A DNA stretch of 64,000 nt from Streptomyces flavofungini (lineage in GTDB: Bacteria > Actinomycetota > Actinomycetes > Streptomycetales > Streptomycetaceae). This document shows, one piece after another, positions 28,589 to 37,714 of this stretch. The stretch spans positions 9,050,703-9,114,702 of the forward strand of contig NZ_CP128846.1 of NCBI RefSeq assembly GCF_030388665.1, in the 5' to 3' direction. A program made the translations under genes and the position numbers. The notes under the pieces were generated by a model. It made no database searches. It was not told the origin of the DNA and saw only the letters and a program-made list of their open reading frames with translations. The first letter of the stretch is position 1; every line of letters begins with the position of its first letter.

Positions 28589-28646
28589 GGGTTTCTCCTG
28601 TTCGCTGCTGCCACTGACATGGGGATGAGGCTGTGTGCTGACGGGC

Positions 28647-29666
28647 TCAGTCGAGCGGGACGCCGAGACTGGTCGCCGTCAGGAAGGGCGCGGACACGGT
28701 GCGCACCGCCGCTCCGCTGCCCTCCAGGTGGAAGTCCTGGCCCGAGGCGGCCACGCCCTGGTCGACGGCGGCGGTACCGATGAAGCGGCCGAGTCGGGGG
28801 GACCACACGCAGTGCGTGACGGTTCCCACGGCGGCGTCCTCGACCGCGACGGCGGTGCCTCGGGCGGGCGCCGCCTCCAGGCCGGGACCGGCGATCCAGC
28901 ACACGGGCGAGCGGTGCGCGTGGCGGCGCCGCCCGTCCAGGGCCTTCCGCCCGGTGTGGTCCAGATCGGGGTCGAGCATCCACTGCAGACCGATGTCGTA
29001 CGGGGTGACCGGACCGCCGGTGTGCTCGCTCTCGTGGTTGGCGAAGCGGACTTCCATGCGGCAGATGTCGAGCGCTTCCCTGCCGCATTCCACGGCGCCC
29101 CGCGCGATGAGCTCGGCGCGCAGGGACGCCGCCTGGTCGGCGGGGACGAGGAACTTGTAGCCGTACTCGCCGGTGACGCCGGTTCGGGAGAGCATCACCG
29201 GCGTCTGGGCCCAGGTGACGGCGGTGCAGCTGCGGTAGGACAGCGAGGCGATGGGGAAGTCGAGGTACTGCTGCGCGATCTTGAAAGAGGTGGGGCCTTC
29301 GATGCCGAGCACCGTGAACCGGGTGCCGATGTCCTCGACGGTGACACCGGTACGGCCGTCGGCGGCCGCCAGCAGGTGGGCGGTGGCGGCGGGGGCCTGG
29401 TCCGGCCAGATCTCCAGGAGGTAGTCGGTGCCGCGGCAGTGGATGAGCGCTTCGGCGACGATGGTGCCGTCCTCGCGCAGGAGCAGCGACGAGGTGCTCT
29501 GGCCTTCGAGGAGGAAGTCGACGCCGCGCGTGCCGACCCGTCCCAGGAAGGCCGTGGCCTCGGGCCCGGTGACCGTCAGCAGGCCCGCGCCGTCGTAGTC
29601 GACGAGACCGGCGCCCTGGCGCAGGGCCGCGTACTCCTTGTCGGTGGTGGTGCGGTGAGTGGTCAT
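28647..29666 (-). CDS. GcvT-like folate-binding protein (aminomethyltransferase family)
   Basis: A 339-residue protein from ATG 29664-29666 behind GGAGACG. T-protein features are AALRQGAGLVDYDGAGLLTV, LREDGTIVAEALIHC, VLGIEGPTSFKIAQQYL, SRTGVTGEYGYKFLVP, EALDICRMEVRFANH and the C-terminal barrel with GTVTHCVWSPRLGRFIGTA. The family binds tetrahydrofolate and moves one-carbon units (glycine cleavage, demethylation). No other glycine-cleavage gene is present, so it has probably been recruited to the pathway. Its exact reaction is unknown. Confidence 0.85.
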   Translation of the reverse strand: MTTHRTTTDKEYAALRQGAGLVDYDGAGLLTVTGPEATAFLGRVGTRGVDFLLEGQSTSSLLLREDGTIVAEALIHCRGTDYLLEIWPDQAPAATAHLLAAADGRTGVTVEDIGTRFTVLGIEGPTSFKIAQQYLDFPIASLSYRSCTAVTWAQTPVMLSRTGVTGEYGYKFLVPADQAASLRAELIARGAVECGREALDICRMEVRFANHESEHTGGPVTPYDIGLQWMLDPDLDHTGRKALDGRRRHAHRSPVCWIAGPGLEAAPARGTAVAVEDAAVGTVTHCVWSPRLGRFIGTAAVDQGVAASGQDFHLEGSGAAVRTVSAPFLTATSLGVPLD

Positions 29667-29778
29667 GGTGTCGTCTCCAAAGGTGGCTCGACGGATGCTG
29701 GTGAGGGGAAGCACGGGGGAACGCCGGCAGGGGCGGCGAAGGTGGGGTGCGAAGGGGCGGGTGGGTGCGGAGGCCGTG

Positions 29779-30273
29779 TCACGGGGCGAGTTCGGTGACG
29801 GCCAGGCGCGCGGTCATCACCAGCTCCCGGCCCACCGAGGCCTGCCCCGTGACGGAGATCAGACCGCCGAAGCGGGGTCCGCTGTGCGCGCGTACGGTGA
29901 TCTGGTCGCCGGGGAGCACGGGTTTGAGGAACTTGGCCTGGCGGATCTCGGCGAGGTAGCCGACCCGGTCGGCGACGTCCGCCACCAGTTCGCCCGTGGC
30001 CGAGCGGGCGGCGGCGCTGCCGTAGATGACGGCGGCCAGTTGGGCCACGCATTCCACCAGGAGGACTCCTGGATAGAGCATGCGGCCGGGGAAGTGGCCG
30101 GCCAGGACGGCGTCGGAGGCGGTGACGTTCTTGATGGCCTCCGCGCTCGTGCCGGGGTCGAGCGCTGTGACGCGGTCGAGGAGGAAGAAGGGGTAGCGGT
30201 GCGGCAGCAGCCTGGCGATGTCGTCGGCGCCGAGCACGGCCTCGGTGGGCGGCGCGGAGGGCTGAGTGGTCAC
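29779..30273 (-). CDS. FabZ-like 3-hydroxyacyl-ACP dehydratase
   Basis: A 164-residue hotdog protein from GTG 30271-30273, overlapping the ACP stop (GTGA). It contains LLPHRYPFFLLDRV and the catalytic segment GHFPGRMLYPGVLLVECVAQ, where His and the downstream Glu perform dehydration. KFLKPVLPGDQITVRA follows, as in FabZ. It would remove water from 3-hydroxyacyl-ACP made by the ketoreductase, giving a double bond per cycle. No enoyl reductase is seen in the operon, which favours a polyene chain. Confidence 0.9.
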   Translation of the reverse strand: MTTQPSAPPTEAVLGADDIARLLPHRYPFFLLDRVTALDPGTSAEAIKNVTASDAVLAGHFPGRMLYPGVLLVECVAQLAAVIYGSAAARSATGELVADVADRVGYLAEIRQAKFLKPVLPGDQITVRAHSGPRFGGLISVTGQASVGRELVMTARLAVTELAP

Positions 30274-30557
30274 GCGCGGGCGCCTTCGATGTGGTCGACC
30301 AGGCGGTTCAGCGACAGCAGGCTGTGGGTGTCGTCGTCGGTGACGGTCACGCCGAAGGTGTCCTCCACCGCCATGGCCAGCTCGAGGGTGTCGATGGAGT
30401 CGAGTTCCAGGCCGCGGCCGAACAGCGGCTGGTCGTCGCCGATGGAGTTCGGGTCGACGTTCAGCGCGAGGCGTTCGACCAGCAGGGCCTTGACCCGCGT
30501 GCACAGCTCCTGCCGCGCGGCCGCTCGGCGGGTCGCCTCGTGAAGTGTCATCACCAT
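30270..30557 (-). CDS. acyl carrier protein
   Basis: A 95-residue protein with phosphopantetheine site GLELDSIDTLELAMAVEDTF (Ser of the DSxxxxEL motif). The start at 30557 has GGGAG at good spacing; MTLHEATRR, two codons in, is an alternative. It overlaps the dehydratase. It is the single stand-alone carrier for the type II PKS and the expected substrate of the AcpS at 32485. Confidence 0.92.
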   Translation of the reverse strand: MVMTLHEATRRAAARQELCTRVKALLVERLALNVDPNSIGDDQPLFGRGLELDSIDTLELAMAVEDTFGVTVTDDDTHSLLSLNRLVDHIEGARA

Positions 30558-30636
30558 GGTGTTCTCCCTTGGGGGTTGCTGGGGTGTGGGCCGCGACGGG
30601 GAACCGTCGCGCGGGGAATGCTGGTGGAGTCGCGGG

Positions 30637-31383
30637 CTAACAGATGAGGCCGCCGTCGACGACGAGGGAGGAGCCGGTGACGTAGGCGGCCGCGTCGCTG
30701 AGGAGGAACCGGACGGCGGACGCCACCTCTTGGGGCCGTCCGATGCGGCCGAGCGGCACGTGCCGCAGGTTCTCCGCGAGGCGGTCCGTGGGGATCTTCC
30801 GGGTCATCGAGGTGTCGATGAAGCCGGGCACCACGCAGTTCACGCGGACGCCGTGGGGGCCGAGTTCCTTGGCGAGCGCCTGGGTCAGGGCCATGGTTCC
30901 GGCCTTGGCGGCGGCGTAGTTGGCCTGCCCCACCGGGGGGCGTACGGCGCTCGTCGAACTCACGGTCACGATGGCTCCCGCGCGGCGCCGCGCCATCAGG
31001 CGGGCCGCCGCACGCATGCACAGGAACGCGCCGGTGAGGTTGGTGTCGATGACCTTGCGCCACTTGGCTTCGCCCATCATGAGGGCGTAGCCGTCCTCGG
31101 TGATGCCCGCGTTGCTGACGAAGGCGTCGAGACGGCCGTGGTCGTTCCTGATGGAGCGGAACATGTCCTCGATGGCGGCCGTGTCGGAGATGTCGGCCCG
31201 CAGGAGCCGGGCCTCGGGTTGGATCTCCCGTACCTGGGCCAGCGCCTCCGCGGCCTGCTCGGGCTTCCCGCGGTGGTTCATCAGGACTGTGGCCCCGTCA
31301 CGGGCCAGCTCCAGTGCCACGGCCAGGCCGATGCCCCGGGTGGCACCGGTGACCAGGGCGACGCGTCCTTGAAGTTCGCTCAC
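30637..31383 (-). CDS. FabG-like 3-oxoacyl-ACP reductase (ketoreductase)
   Basis: A 248-residue classical SDR from GTG at 31381-31383, one base after the FabD stop. Cofactor loop VALVTGATRGIGLAVALELA, structural FVSNAGIT, catalytic Ser in VTVSSTSAV and YAAAK, ending YVTGSSLVVDGGLIC. Position beside ACP, dehydratase and FabD makes it the main chain ketoreductase. It differs enough from the SDR at 24982 to suggest a separate role. Confidence 0.9.
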   Translation of the reverse strand: MSELQGRVALVTGATRGIGLAVALELARDGATVLMNHRGKPEQAAEALAQVREIQPEARLLRADISDTAAIEDMFRSIRNDHGRLDAFVSNAGITEDGYALMMGEAKWRKVIDTNLTGAFLCMRAAARLMARRRAGAIVTVSSTSAVRPPVGQANYAAAKAGTMALTQALAKELGPHGVRVNCVVPGFIDTSMTRKIPTDRLAENLRHVPLGRIGRPQEVASAVRFLLSDAAAYVTGSSLVVDGGLIC

Positions 31384-31384
31384 G

Positions 31385-32488
31385 TCACTTGTTCCTTGCT
31401 TGAGAGGGCGTGGCGCTTGAGGAGGGTGCGGTGTTCGAAGGGGGTGAAGCGTCTGAAGGGGGTGGGGTGTTTGAGGAGGGCGCTGTGTGTGAGAGGCGAG
31501 CGGTGGTTGAGGAGAGAGCGGCGCTGGAGAGGGGAGCGGCGCACGGGCGGCCCGGCGCTCCGGGCGGCGCGAGCGTGTGGCGCGGCGCGTCCGCGGTCGT
31601 CAGGTGGCGTGCGGAGCGGGCCATCTCGCGGGCGAGGCCGTGCAGTACGCGCCCGGGCCCCGCTTCGATGTAGGTGTCCACGCCGAACGCGGTCAAGGTG
31701 TGCATGACGTCCTGCCAGCGCACGGGGGAGACGACCTGGGTCAGCAGGTCCTCGCGGTAGGCCTCGATGTCGGTGACCCGCAGCCCGGTGGTGCTGGAGA
31801 CCAACGGGACGGCGGGCGGGGCGAGCGCGACGTCCGCGAGGTGCTCGACGAGGCGGTGCTGGGCGCTGTCCATCAGCGGCGAGTGGTAGGCCCCGCCGAC
31901 GGGCAGCACCCGGGCCCGCAGGGCGCCCGCGGCGCTCGCGGCGGCGGCGACCCGCCCGACCGCGTCCCGGCTCCCGGCGACCACGGTCTGGCGCGGTGAG
32001 TTCCAGTTGGCCACGACCGCGACCCCGTCGGCGGTCGAGGCGTCGGCGCACAGCCCGCGCACGACCTCCGGTGCGAGGCCGACGATCGCGGCCATGCCGC
32101 CCGGGCGCGCGGCGGCCGCGTCCGCCATCGCCCGGCCGCGCCGTGCGACCAGGGACAGCGCGGTGTTCTCGTCGAGGCATCCGCTCGCCACCAGCGCGGT
32201 GTACTCGCCCAGGCTGTGCCCGGCGACCACAGAGGGCGTCCAGCCGCGTCGGCGCAGGTGTTCCAGCGCGGCCAAGGACCATGTCAGGACGAGGACTTGG
32301 GCCACCTCGGGGTCGGTGAGCGCCCTGGCGTCGGCGCGCTTCATCAGCGCGCGCACCGGAAGCCCGGTGGCGTCCTCGGCCCGGCACGCCAGGGCGTCGG
32401 TCCAGGGGCCCCACCGCTCCATCTCGTAACCCATGCCGGGGTACTGGCTTCCCTGTCCGGGGAAGACGAAGGCCACGGTGGGGCTCAT
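31385..32488 (-). CDS. FabD-like malonyl-CoA:ACP transacylase with Ser/Thr/Pro tail
   Basis: A 367-residue protein from ATG 32486-32488, overlapping acpS (ATGA). N-terminal VAFVFPGQGSQYPGMGYEM and active-site nucleophile in VVAGHSLGEYTALVASG; catalytic His in GGAYHSPLMDSA; GQGSQ and GAGRVL-like ends fit FabD. The final 65 residues (from about 303) are a low-complexity tail of repeated S/T/N/P blocks such as SSNTPPPSDASPPSNTAPSS, absent from ordinary FabD. It loads malonyl units onto the ACP. Confidence 0.9.
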   Translation of the reverse strand: MSPTVAFVFPGQGSQYPGMGYEMERWGPWTDALACRAEDATGLPVRALMKRADARALTDPEVAQVLVLTWSLAALEHLRRRGWTPSVVAGHSLGEYTALVASGCLDENTALSLVARRGRAMADAAAARPGGMAAIVGLAPEVVRGLCADASTADGVAVVANWNSPRQTVVAGSRDAVGRVAAAASAAGALRARVLPVGGAYHSPLMDSAQHRLVEHLADVALAPPAVPLVSSTTGLRVTDIEAYREDLLTQVVSPVRWQDVMHTLTAFGVDTYIEAGPGRVLHGLAREMARSARHLTTADAPRHTLAPPGAPGRPCAAPLSSAALSSTTARLSHTAPSSNTPPPSDASPPSNTAPSSSATPSQARNK

Positions 32489-32934
32489 GAGCGCGGCCCC
32501 GCGGCCTGGGCCGCCGTCCACGCCAGGGCCATGCCGGACTCGAGGCGCGTCGACGCCCCGACGACGTCGAGCCGTTCGGCGCGGGCCCAGTCGCCGAGGG
32601 GGCCGCCCAGGCGCACGTGCCAGGGCTCCTCTGCGTCCCCTTCGAGGGGGATGCCGACGTGGATGTCCGCGAGGCGCCCTGTGGCGGGCAGGCCACCGGC
32701 CGCCTTGACGACGCTCTCCTTCACGCCGAAGAGGTGACCGAGGACCTCTACGAAGGTCCGGTCCGCGCCGGCGAGGTGCTGTGCGGCGTGCCGTTCCCCT
32801 GGCGTGAAGTACCGCCGCGCGAGGCCCTCCCCGCCGCGTGCCAGGGCGAGTTCCCAGCGGCGCAGGTCCACCAGGTCCACACCCGCTGATTGAAAGGACG
32901 CCGGAATGCTCCCGGCTCCGTCTGGAATTCTCAT
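32485..32934 (-). CDS. holo-ACP synthase (AcpS-type phosphopantetheinyl transferase)
   Basis: A 149-residue protein. N-terminal GVDLVDLRRWELAL carries the metal-binding Asp, and LGHLFGVKESVVKAAGGLP carries the KE pair. Both are lost in the paralogue at 25728. It transfers phosphopantetheine from CoA to the ACP serine. The ATG at 32932-32934 has a weak ribosome site; a shorter start is possible. It is the first gene of the leftward operon and overlaps fabD. Confidence 0.85.
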   Translation of the reverse strand: MRIPDGAGSIPASFQSAGVDLVDLRRWELALARGGEGLARRYFTPGERHAAQHLAGADRTFVEVLGHLFGVKESVVKAAGGLPATGRLADIHVGIPLEGDAEEPWHVRLGGPLGDWARAERLDVVGASTRLESGMALAWTAAQAAGPRS

Positions 32935-33262
32935 TTCTTGGTCTCCGCCCGTTCGGAAGAGGCGAGTTCGGAGAAGGAATTGGTTTCCCCTACGGAAATG
33001 GCTCGGATCGCCTCCGGGGAACTCCTCCAGGCGGCATGAACTTAAAGTCGGCGTCGAATGCCTGTCAAAGGAGGCGTCATACGCGCGTCAGATTCCGGGC
33101 CGTCACGGGCCGGCCGCCGAAAGGTGCGCGCCAGCCGTGAAACGTAGCGGACACCTTCGGGATCCGCGCGGGACTTCTGGGCTTGTCTGGGAGCGGACGC
33201 AACAGCGCTGACCGCCGTGGGCCCGGAGCCCGGCGGCGGCTCAGGAGGAGATCGAGGAGACC
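32935..33262. promoter_or_regulatory. divergent promoter region of the two biosynthetic operons
   Basis: 328 bp with no gene, separating the leftward PKS operon from the rightward tailoring operon. It is locally less GC-rich (GGAATTCTCATTTCTTGG, GAAGGAATTGG), as expected for promoters. The thioesterase ribosome site AGGAGGAGATCGAGGAG lies at its right end. It is the likely target of the LAL or winged-helix regulator; no certain operator is visible. Confidence 0.6.
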
Positions 33263-33802
33263 ATGCCACGTCTCGTGCAGTCGGCCACGAACATCATGCG
33301 CGACGTCAGCGTAGAGGCCACGGCCCGGGTCCGCTGGGGGGAGTGCGACCTGCAGGGTCACGCGTACTACGCCAGTTACATTCCCTGGTTCGACCTCGGG
33401 CGGGAAAAATTCGCCCTGGACGTCGGCGCCGACTACCGCAAGTACCAGATCGCCACGACCGATCTGTACGTCCGCTACCACCAGCCCGCCAAGTACCTTG
33501 ACGAGCTCGTGATCAGGACGTGGGCGGCCGCGCCCGGCACCCTCACCTATTACTACGAGATCTACCGGAAGCAGGGCGGTCTGCTCGTCGCCGAGGCGCG
33601 CACCATCCACGCTTTCGTCGACGCGGAGCGCGGGGTGCTGACAAAAATCCCCGACGACATGCATCACGCTTTCGTGGAATTCCTGGAGAAATACCGCGAG
33701 CGCAAGCGGAACGCGGCCCCCGCCGGGGCACCGGACGCGCGCTCCCGGTCCGAGCGGGACATCGCCACGAGTTCATCCCGAGAGATTGGAGAGACGTCAT
33801 GA
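33263..33802 (+). CDS. 4HBT-fold acyl thioesterase (enediyne-TE/YbgC-like)
   Basis: A 179-residue hotdog protein. RVRWGECDLQGHAYYASYIP has the family's Asp and QGH pattern, followed by FDLGREKFALDVGADY. Then VRYHQPAKYLDELVIRTW and YYYEIYRKQGGLLVAEARTI. The arrangement resembles enediyne thioesterases (CalE7 family) as well as YbgC-type enzymes. It should release the chain from the ACP. Its stop overlaps the next gene's ATG (33799-33802). Confidence 0.87.
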   Translation: MPRLVQSATNIMRDVSVEATARVRWGECDLQGHAYYASYIPWFDLGREKFALDVGADYRKYQIATTDLYVRYHQPAKYLDELVIRTWAAAPGTLTYYYEIYRKQGGLLVAEARTIHAFVDAERGVLTKIPDDMHHAFVEFLEKYRERKRNAAPAGAPDARSRSERDIATSSSREIGETS

Positions 33803-35199
33803 AGCACGGTGCGCTCGACCGCCTGCGCGCGCGGCTGCTGGGCGAGGTCGTGGGCCCCGCGGACGCCGGTTACGACACCGTGCGCCGGGTCTACAACGCC
33901 ATGATCGACAAGCGGCCCGCGGTCATCGCCCGGTGCCTGGGAACGGCGGACGTCGTCGCGGCGGTGCGCTTCGCCCGCGAGGAGGGGCTCCTCATCGCCG
34001 TGCGCGGCGGCGGCCACAGCGTCGCCGGGCACGGGATGTGCGACGACGGACTCGTCATCGATCTGTCCCTCATGCGGGGCGTCCACGTCGACCCCCAGCG
34101 CCGGACCGTACGCGTACAGGGCGGAGCGCTGCTCGCAGACGTGGACCGCGAGACGCAGCTGCACGGCCTGGCGATCCCGACCGGGCAGATGTCGGAGACC
34201 GGCATCGCCGGGCTCACCCTCAACGGCGGCGTCGGCATGATGCTCCACAAGTACGGCCTGACCTGTGACAACCTCCTGTCCGCCGACGTGGTCACCGTCG
34301 ACGGCGGCCTGGTGACCGCCCGCGCCGACAGCCACCAGGAACTCTTCTGGGCGCTGCGCGGCGGCGGAGGCAATTTCGGCGTGGTGACCTCCTTCGAGTT
34401 CCAGGCGCACCCGGTCGGGCCGATGATGCTGGCGGGATTCCTCGCCCACCCCGTCGAACAGGCCGAGGAAGTCCTCACCTTTCTCAGGGACTTCAGCGCC
34501 ACGAGCCCGTCGCACCTGAGCGCGGACGCGCTGTTCATCCACGCCCCCGAGGCGGACTTCGTGCCCGAGGAGTTCCAGGGCATGCCGATGGTGGCGCTGT
34601 TCGTGCGCTACTTCGGCCCCATGGAGGACGCGTGGGACACCGTACGGCCCCTGCGGGACTTCGGCAGTCCGCTGTACGACAGCCTCGGCCCGATGCCCCT
34701 GGTGGCCGTGCAGTCGATGCTGGACGCGTTCACCCCGGCGGGCAACCTGCACTACTGGACCAGTGAGTTCCTGCCCAGCTTCGACGCGGAGCAGATCGCG
34801 GCCGTCGCGGCCATCGGCGCCGACCTGCCGTCGTCGCTCACCACCATCAACGTCCACCCCTTCGACACGGCGGCCACGGCGGTCGCCGCGGACGCCACCG
34901 CCTTCGCGCACCGGGAGGACAGCTGGCTCATCCACGTGATCTGTCAGTGGAAGGACCCCGCCGACTCCGACCGCTGCCGGGCGTGGGTGAAGAAGGCGAG
35001 CGTTCAGCTCAAGGCCTTCAGCCACGGCAACACCTACCTCAACACCACATCCGAGGACGACGAGACGGACCGCGTGCGGGCCTTCTGGGACGAGCCGCGC
35101 CTGGCGCGCCTCGCCCGGGTCAAGGCGATGTACGACCCGGACAACCTGCTGCGGTTCAACCACAACATCACCCCGGCTCCCCCACGGACCCCGCGGTGA
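33799..35199 (+). CDS. FAD-linked oxidoreductase, berberine-bridge (BBE/FAD_binding_4) type
   Basis: A 466-residue flavoprotein from ATG 33799. The N-terminal FAD domain includes LLIAVRGGGHSVAGHGMCDD, where the His near residue 72 is the usual covalent FAD attachment point. TGIAGLTLNGGVGMMLHKYG and LRGGGGNFGVVTSFEF follow. The C-terminus has the BBE signature (YDPDNLLRFNHNI). The second covalent Cys of bicovalent enzymes is not at GxC, though TCDN lies close. It likely oxidises an alcohol, amine or CH-CH unit of the product. Confidence 0.9.
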   Translation: MKHGALDRLRARLLGEVVGPADAGYDTVRRVYNAMIDKRPAVIARCLGTADVVAAVRFAREEGLLIAVRGGGHSVAGHGMCDDGLVIDLSLMRGVHVDPQRRTVRVQGGALLADVDRETQLHGLAIPTGQMSETGIAGLTLNGGVGMMLHKYGLTCDNLLSADVVTVDGGLVTARADSHQELFWALRGGGGNFGVVTSFEFQAHPVGPMMLAGFLAHPVEQAEEVLTFLRDFSATSPSHLSADALFIHAPEADFVPEEFQGMPMVALFVRYFGPMEDAWDTVRPLRDFGSPLYDSLGPMPLVAVQSMLDAFTPAGNLHYWTSEFLPSFDAEQIAAVAAIGADLPSSLTTINVHPFDTAATAVAADATAFAHREDSWLIHVICQWKDPADSDRCRAWVKKASVQLKAFSHGNTYLNTTSEDDETDRVRAFWDEPRLARLARVKAMYDPDNLLRFNHNITPAPPRTPR

Positions 35200-36716
35200 A
35201 CCGCCCCCGCCGCGCTCCGCGGCACCACCGCCCGGTCCACGTGGTGATCATCGGGGCGGGCATCAGCGGCCTCGGCCTGGGCATGGCCCTCAAGCGGGCG
35301 GGCCACCACGACTTCACGATCCTGGAGCGGGCCGACGACATCGGCGGGGTGTGGCGCGACAACACCTACCCCGGCGCTGCCTGCGACATCCCCGCCCCCC
35401 TGTACTCCTACTCGTTCGCGCCGCACACCTGGACCCGGCGCTACGCCGGACAGCGGGAGATCCTTGACTACCTGCGCGGCTGCGCGGACGCGTACGACCT
35501 GAGCGACCATCTGCGCCTGGGCACCGAGGTCAGCGAGGCACGCTTCGACGAACCCACCCGCCGCTGGCACCTGCGCACGCGACAGGGCGACACCTACGAG
35601 GCGGACGTCCTGGTCCCGGCCTGCGGCCAGCTGAGCCACCCCTCCGCACCCCACCTGCCCGGCACCGAGCGCTTCACGGGACGGATCTTCCACTCGGCGC
35701 GCTGGGACCACGGCCTGGACCTGACCGGCCGCAGGGTCGCGGTGATCGGGACCGGCGCCAGCGCCCTGCAGATCGTGCCCGAGGTGGCGAAGCGAGCGGC
35801 GCACCTGACGGTGTTCCAACGCTCGGCGCCCTACGTGGTGCCCCGCTGGCAACGCGCCTACCGCCCCGGCGGCGGGCCCTTCGGCCGCGTCGGCGCCAAG
35901 GCGGCACGCCTGGGCTGGTGGCTGTTCAACGAGCTGACCGTGCCCGGCCTCACCCGAAGGTGGCGCACCCGCGGCTTCACGGCCTTCGGCTGCGCGGCCC
36001 AGCTGCGCCGGCAGGTCCACGACCCCGAGCTCCGCGAGCGCCTCACCCCCCGCGACGAAGTGGGCTGCAAGAGGATCGGCATCTCCAGCGACTACTACCC
36101 CGCCTTCAACGCACCCCACGTCGAACTGGTCACCGACCCCATCGCGGAACTCACCGAGACGACCGTCCGCACCGGGAGCGGCGGCGAGCACCCGGTCGAC
36201 GTCATCATCCAGGCCACCGGCTTCGCGGCCACGGACTTCCTCGCGTCGCTGCACGTCACCGGGCGCCAGGGCCGCCCGCTGGCCCACCACTGGCACAGCG
36301 GCGCCAGGGCGTACCTGGGGATGACGGTGCCCGGCTTCCCCAACATGTTCCTCCTGTACGGACCGCACACCAACGTCGGTGCCGGCTCGGTCGTCTACAT
36401 GGTCGAGAGCCAGATCCGCTACGTCCTGGACGCGCTGCGCGTCATCGGGCGCGGCACACGCCCGCTGCTCGACGTGCGCGCGGACGCCGAGGACACGTTC
36501 ACCGCGGAGATGCGGCACCGCCTGAGGGCCACCGTCTGGTCGGCCTGCCGCAACTGGTACCGCGGCGGAAACGGCTCCGTCACCACCAACTGGCCCGGTC
36601 AGACGGCGGAGTACCGCCGCCGCACCCGCCGCGTGAACCTCGCGCACTACCAGCCGCGCGATCCCGCGGACCACCCGCGCGCACCACGGACGTCCGCCCG
36701 CTCGCGCACCCCCTGA
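35196..36716 (+). CDS. flavin-containing Baeyer-Villiger-type monooxygenase
   Basis: A 506-residue protein from GTG 35196, overlapping the previous stop (GTGA). VVIIGAGISGLGLGMALKRA binds FAD, and VAVIGTGASALQIVPEV binds NADPH. Between them lies the BVMO fingerprint FTGRIFHSARWDHG (FxGxxxHxxxW[P/D]). GGVWRDNTYPGAACDIPAPL is also typical. It inserts oxygen next to a ketone or aldehyde, or oxidises a heteroatom. The C-terminal 40 residues are Arg-rich and probably disordered. Confidence 0.9.
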   Translation: MNRPRRAPRHHRPVHVVIIGAGISGLGLGMALKRAGHHDFTILERADDIGGVWRDNTYPGAACDIPAPLYSYSFAPHTWTRRYAGQREILDYLRGCADAYDLSDHLRLGTEVSEARFDEPTRRWHLRTRQGDTYEADVLVPACGQLSHPSAPHLPGTERFTGRIFHSARWDHGLDLTGRRVAVIGTGASALQIVPEVAKRAAHLTVFQRSAPYVVPRWQRAYRPGGGPFGRVGAKAARLGWWLFNELTVPGLTRRWRTRGFTAFGCAAQLRRQVHDPELRERLTPRDEVGCKRIGISSDYYPAFNAPHVELVTDPIAELTETTVRTGSGGEHPVDVIIQATGFAATDFLASLHVTGRQGRPLAHHWHSGARAYLGMTVPGFPNMFLLYGPHTNVGAGSVVYMVESQIRYVLDALRVIGRGTRPLLDVRADAEDTFTAEMRHRLRATVWSACRNWYRGGNGSVTTNWPGQTAEYRRRTRRVNLAHYQPRDPADHPRAPRTSARSRTP

Positions 36717-36735
36717 CGCCGTAGGAGAAGTCCCC

Positions 36736-37701
36736 ATGTCCTTGCACCCGCAAGCCGAGGCGTTCCTGGAGCAGCTGGCCCGGCTGCGCATGCCTGCCTT
36801 CGAATCGGTCGACGTACCCACCATCCGGGAACTCATGGGCGGCCTGCGGCAGGCCCAAGGGGCGCCCGAGCCGATCACGTCGATCACCGACACCCAGGTG
36901 CCGGGCCCGGCGGGCAAGCTGCCGGTCCGCGTCTACCAGCCCTCCGCCCGCCCCGGCCCGCGCCCCCTCATGGTGTTCTTCCACGGCGGCGGCTGGGTCG
37001 CCGGGGACGTGGAGCTGGTGGACCGGCCGCTGCGGAAGCTGGCCAACGCCAGCGGCGCCGTCGTGGCCAGCGTGGAGTACCGGCGCGCCCCCGAGACACA
37101 GTTCCCCGGCCCCGCCGAGGACGCGTACGCCGCGATCGGCGCCCTGGCCGAGCGCGCGGAGGAACTCGGCGCCGATCCCGCACGCCTGGTGGTCGCGGGG
37201 GAGAGCGCGGGAGGAAACCTGGCGGCGGCCGCGTGCCTGATGTCCAGGGACCGCGGCGGGCCCGCGATCGCCGCGCAGCTGCTGATCTGCCCGAGCCTGG
37301 CCCCCGCCGCCGACTCGCCCTTCGCCTCCTACCGCCAGTACGCGACGGGCTACCTCAACACCCGTGCCGCCATGGCCCACTTCTGGGACCTCTACCTGCG
37401 CTCGCCCCAGGACAGGAGCCACCCCTACGCCGCCCCCCTGCTCGCTTCGGAGCACACGGGACTGCCGCCGGCGCTGATCCTGAGCGCGGAGTACGACCCG
37501 CTGCGGGACGAGGCGGCGGCGTACGGACAGCACCTGCGCACCAGCGGGGTGCCCAGCACCGTCCGGCGCTACGACGGCGTGCTGCACGTCTTCTTCCTGC
37601 TCTGCGAGTCGTCCGCCGCGGCCCGGGCACGAACCGACATCACCGCCTGGCTGCGGGCCCGCTTCCCCGCCGAGGACGCCCACCGCCACCGCACCGCCTG
37701 A
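36736..37701 (+). CDS. alpha/beta hydrolase, hormone-sensitive lipase (HSL) family
   Basis: A 321-residue protein behind GTAGGAGAAG. Oxyanion motif FFHGGGWVAGDVELVD at about residue 82; nucleophile elbow VVAGESAGGNLAAAACLM at about 154; Asp in SAEYDPLRDEAAAYG and His in DGVLHVFF complete the triad. HSL-type enzymes hydrolyse esters. After a Baeyer-Villiger enzyme it could open the ester or lactone formed (inference). Confidence 0.9.
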   Translation: MSLHPQAEAFLEQLARLRMPAFESVDVPTIRELMGGLRQAQGAPEPITSITDTQVPGPAGKLPVRVYQPSARPGPRPLMVFFHGGGWVAGDVELVDRPLRKLANASGAVVASVEYRRAPETQFPGPAEDAYAAIGALAERAEELGADPARLVVAGESAGGNLAAAACLMSRDRGGPAIAAQLLICPSLAPAADSPFASYRQYATGYLNTRAAMAHFWDLYLRSPQDRSHPYAAPLLASEHTGLPPALILSAEYDPLRDEAAAYGQHLRTSGVPSTVRRYDGVLHVFFLLCESSAAARARTDITAWLRARFPAEDAHRHRTA

Positions 37702-37714
37702 ACAGGAGCTCCAC

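Noticed and set aside
23776..28783. Long plus-strand frames across the MFS, SDR and KS-CLF genes
   Set aside because: Antisense to genes with complete catalytic motifs.
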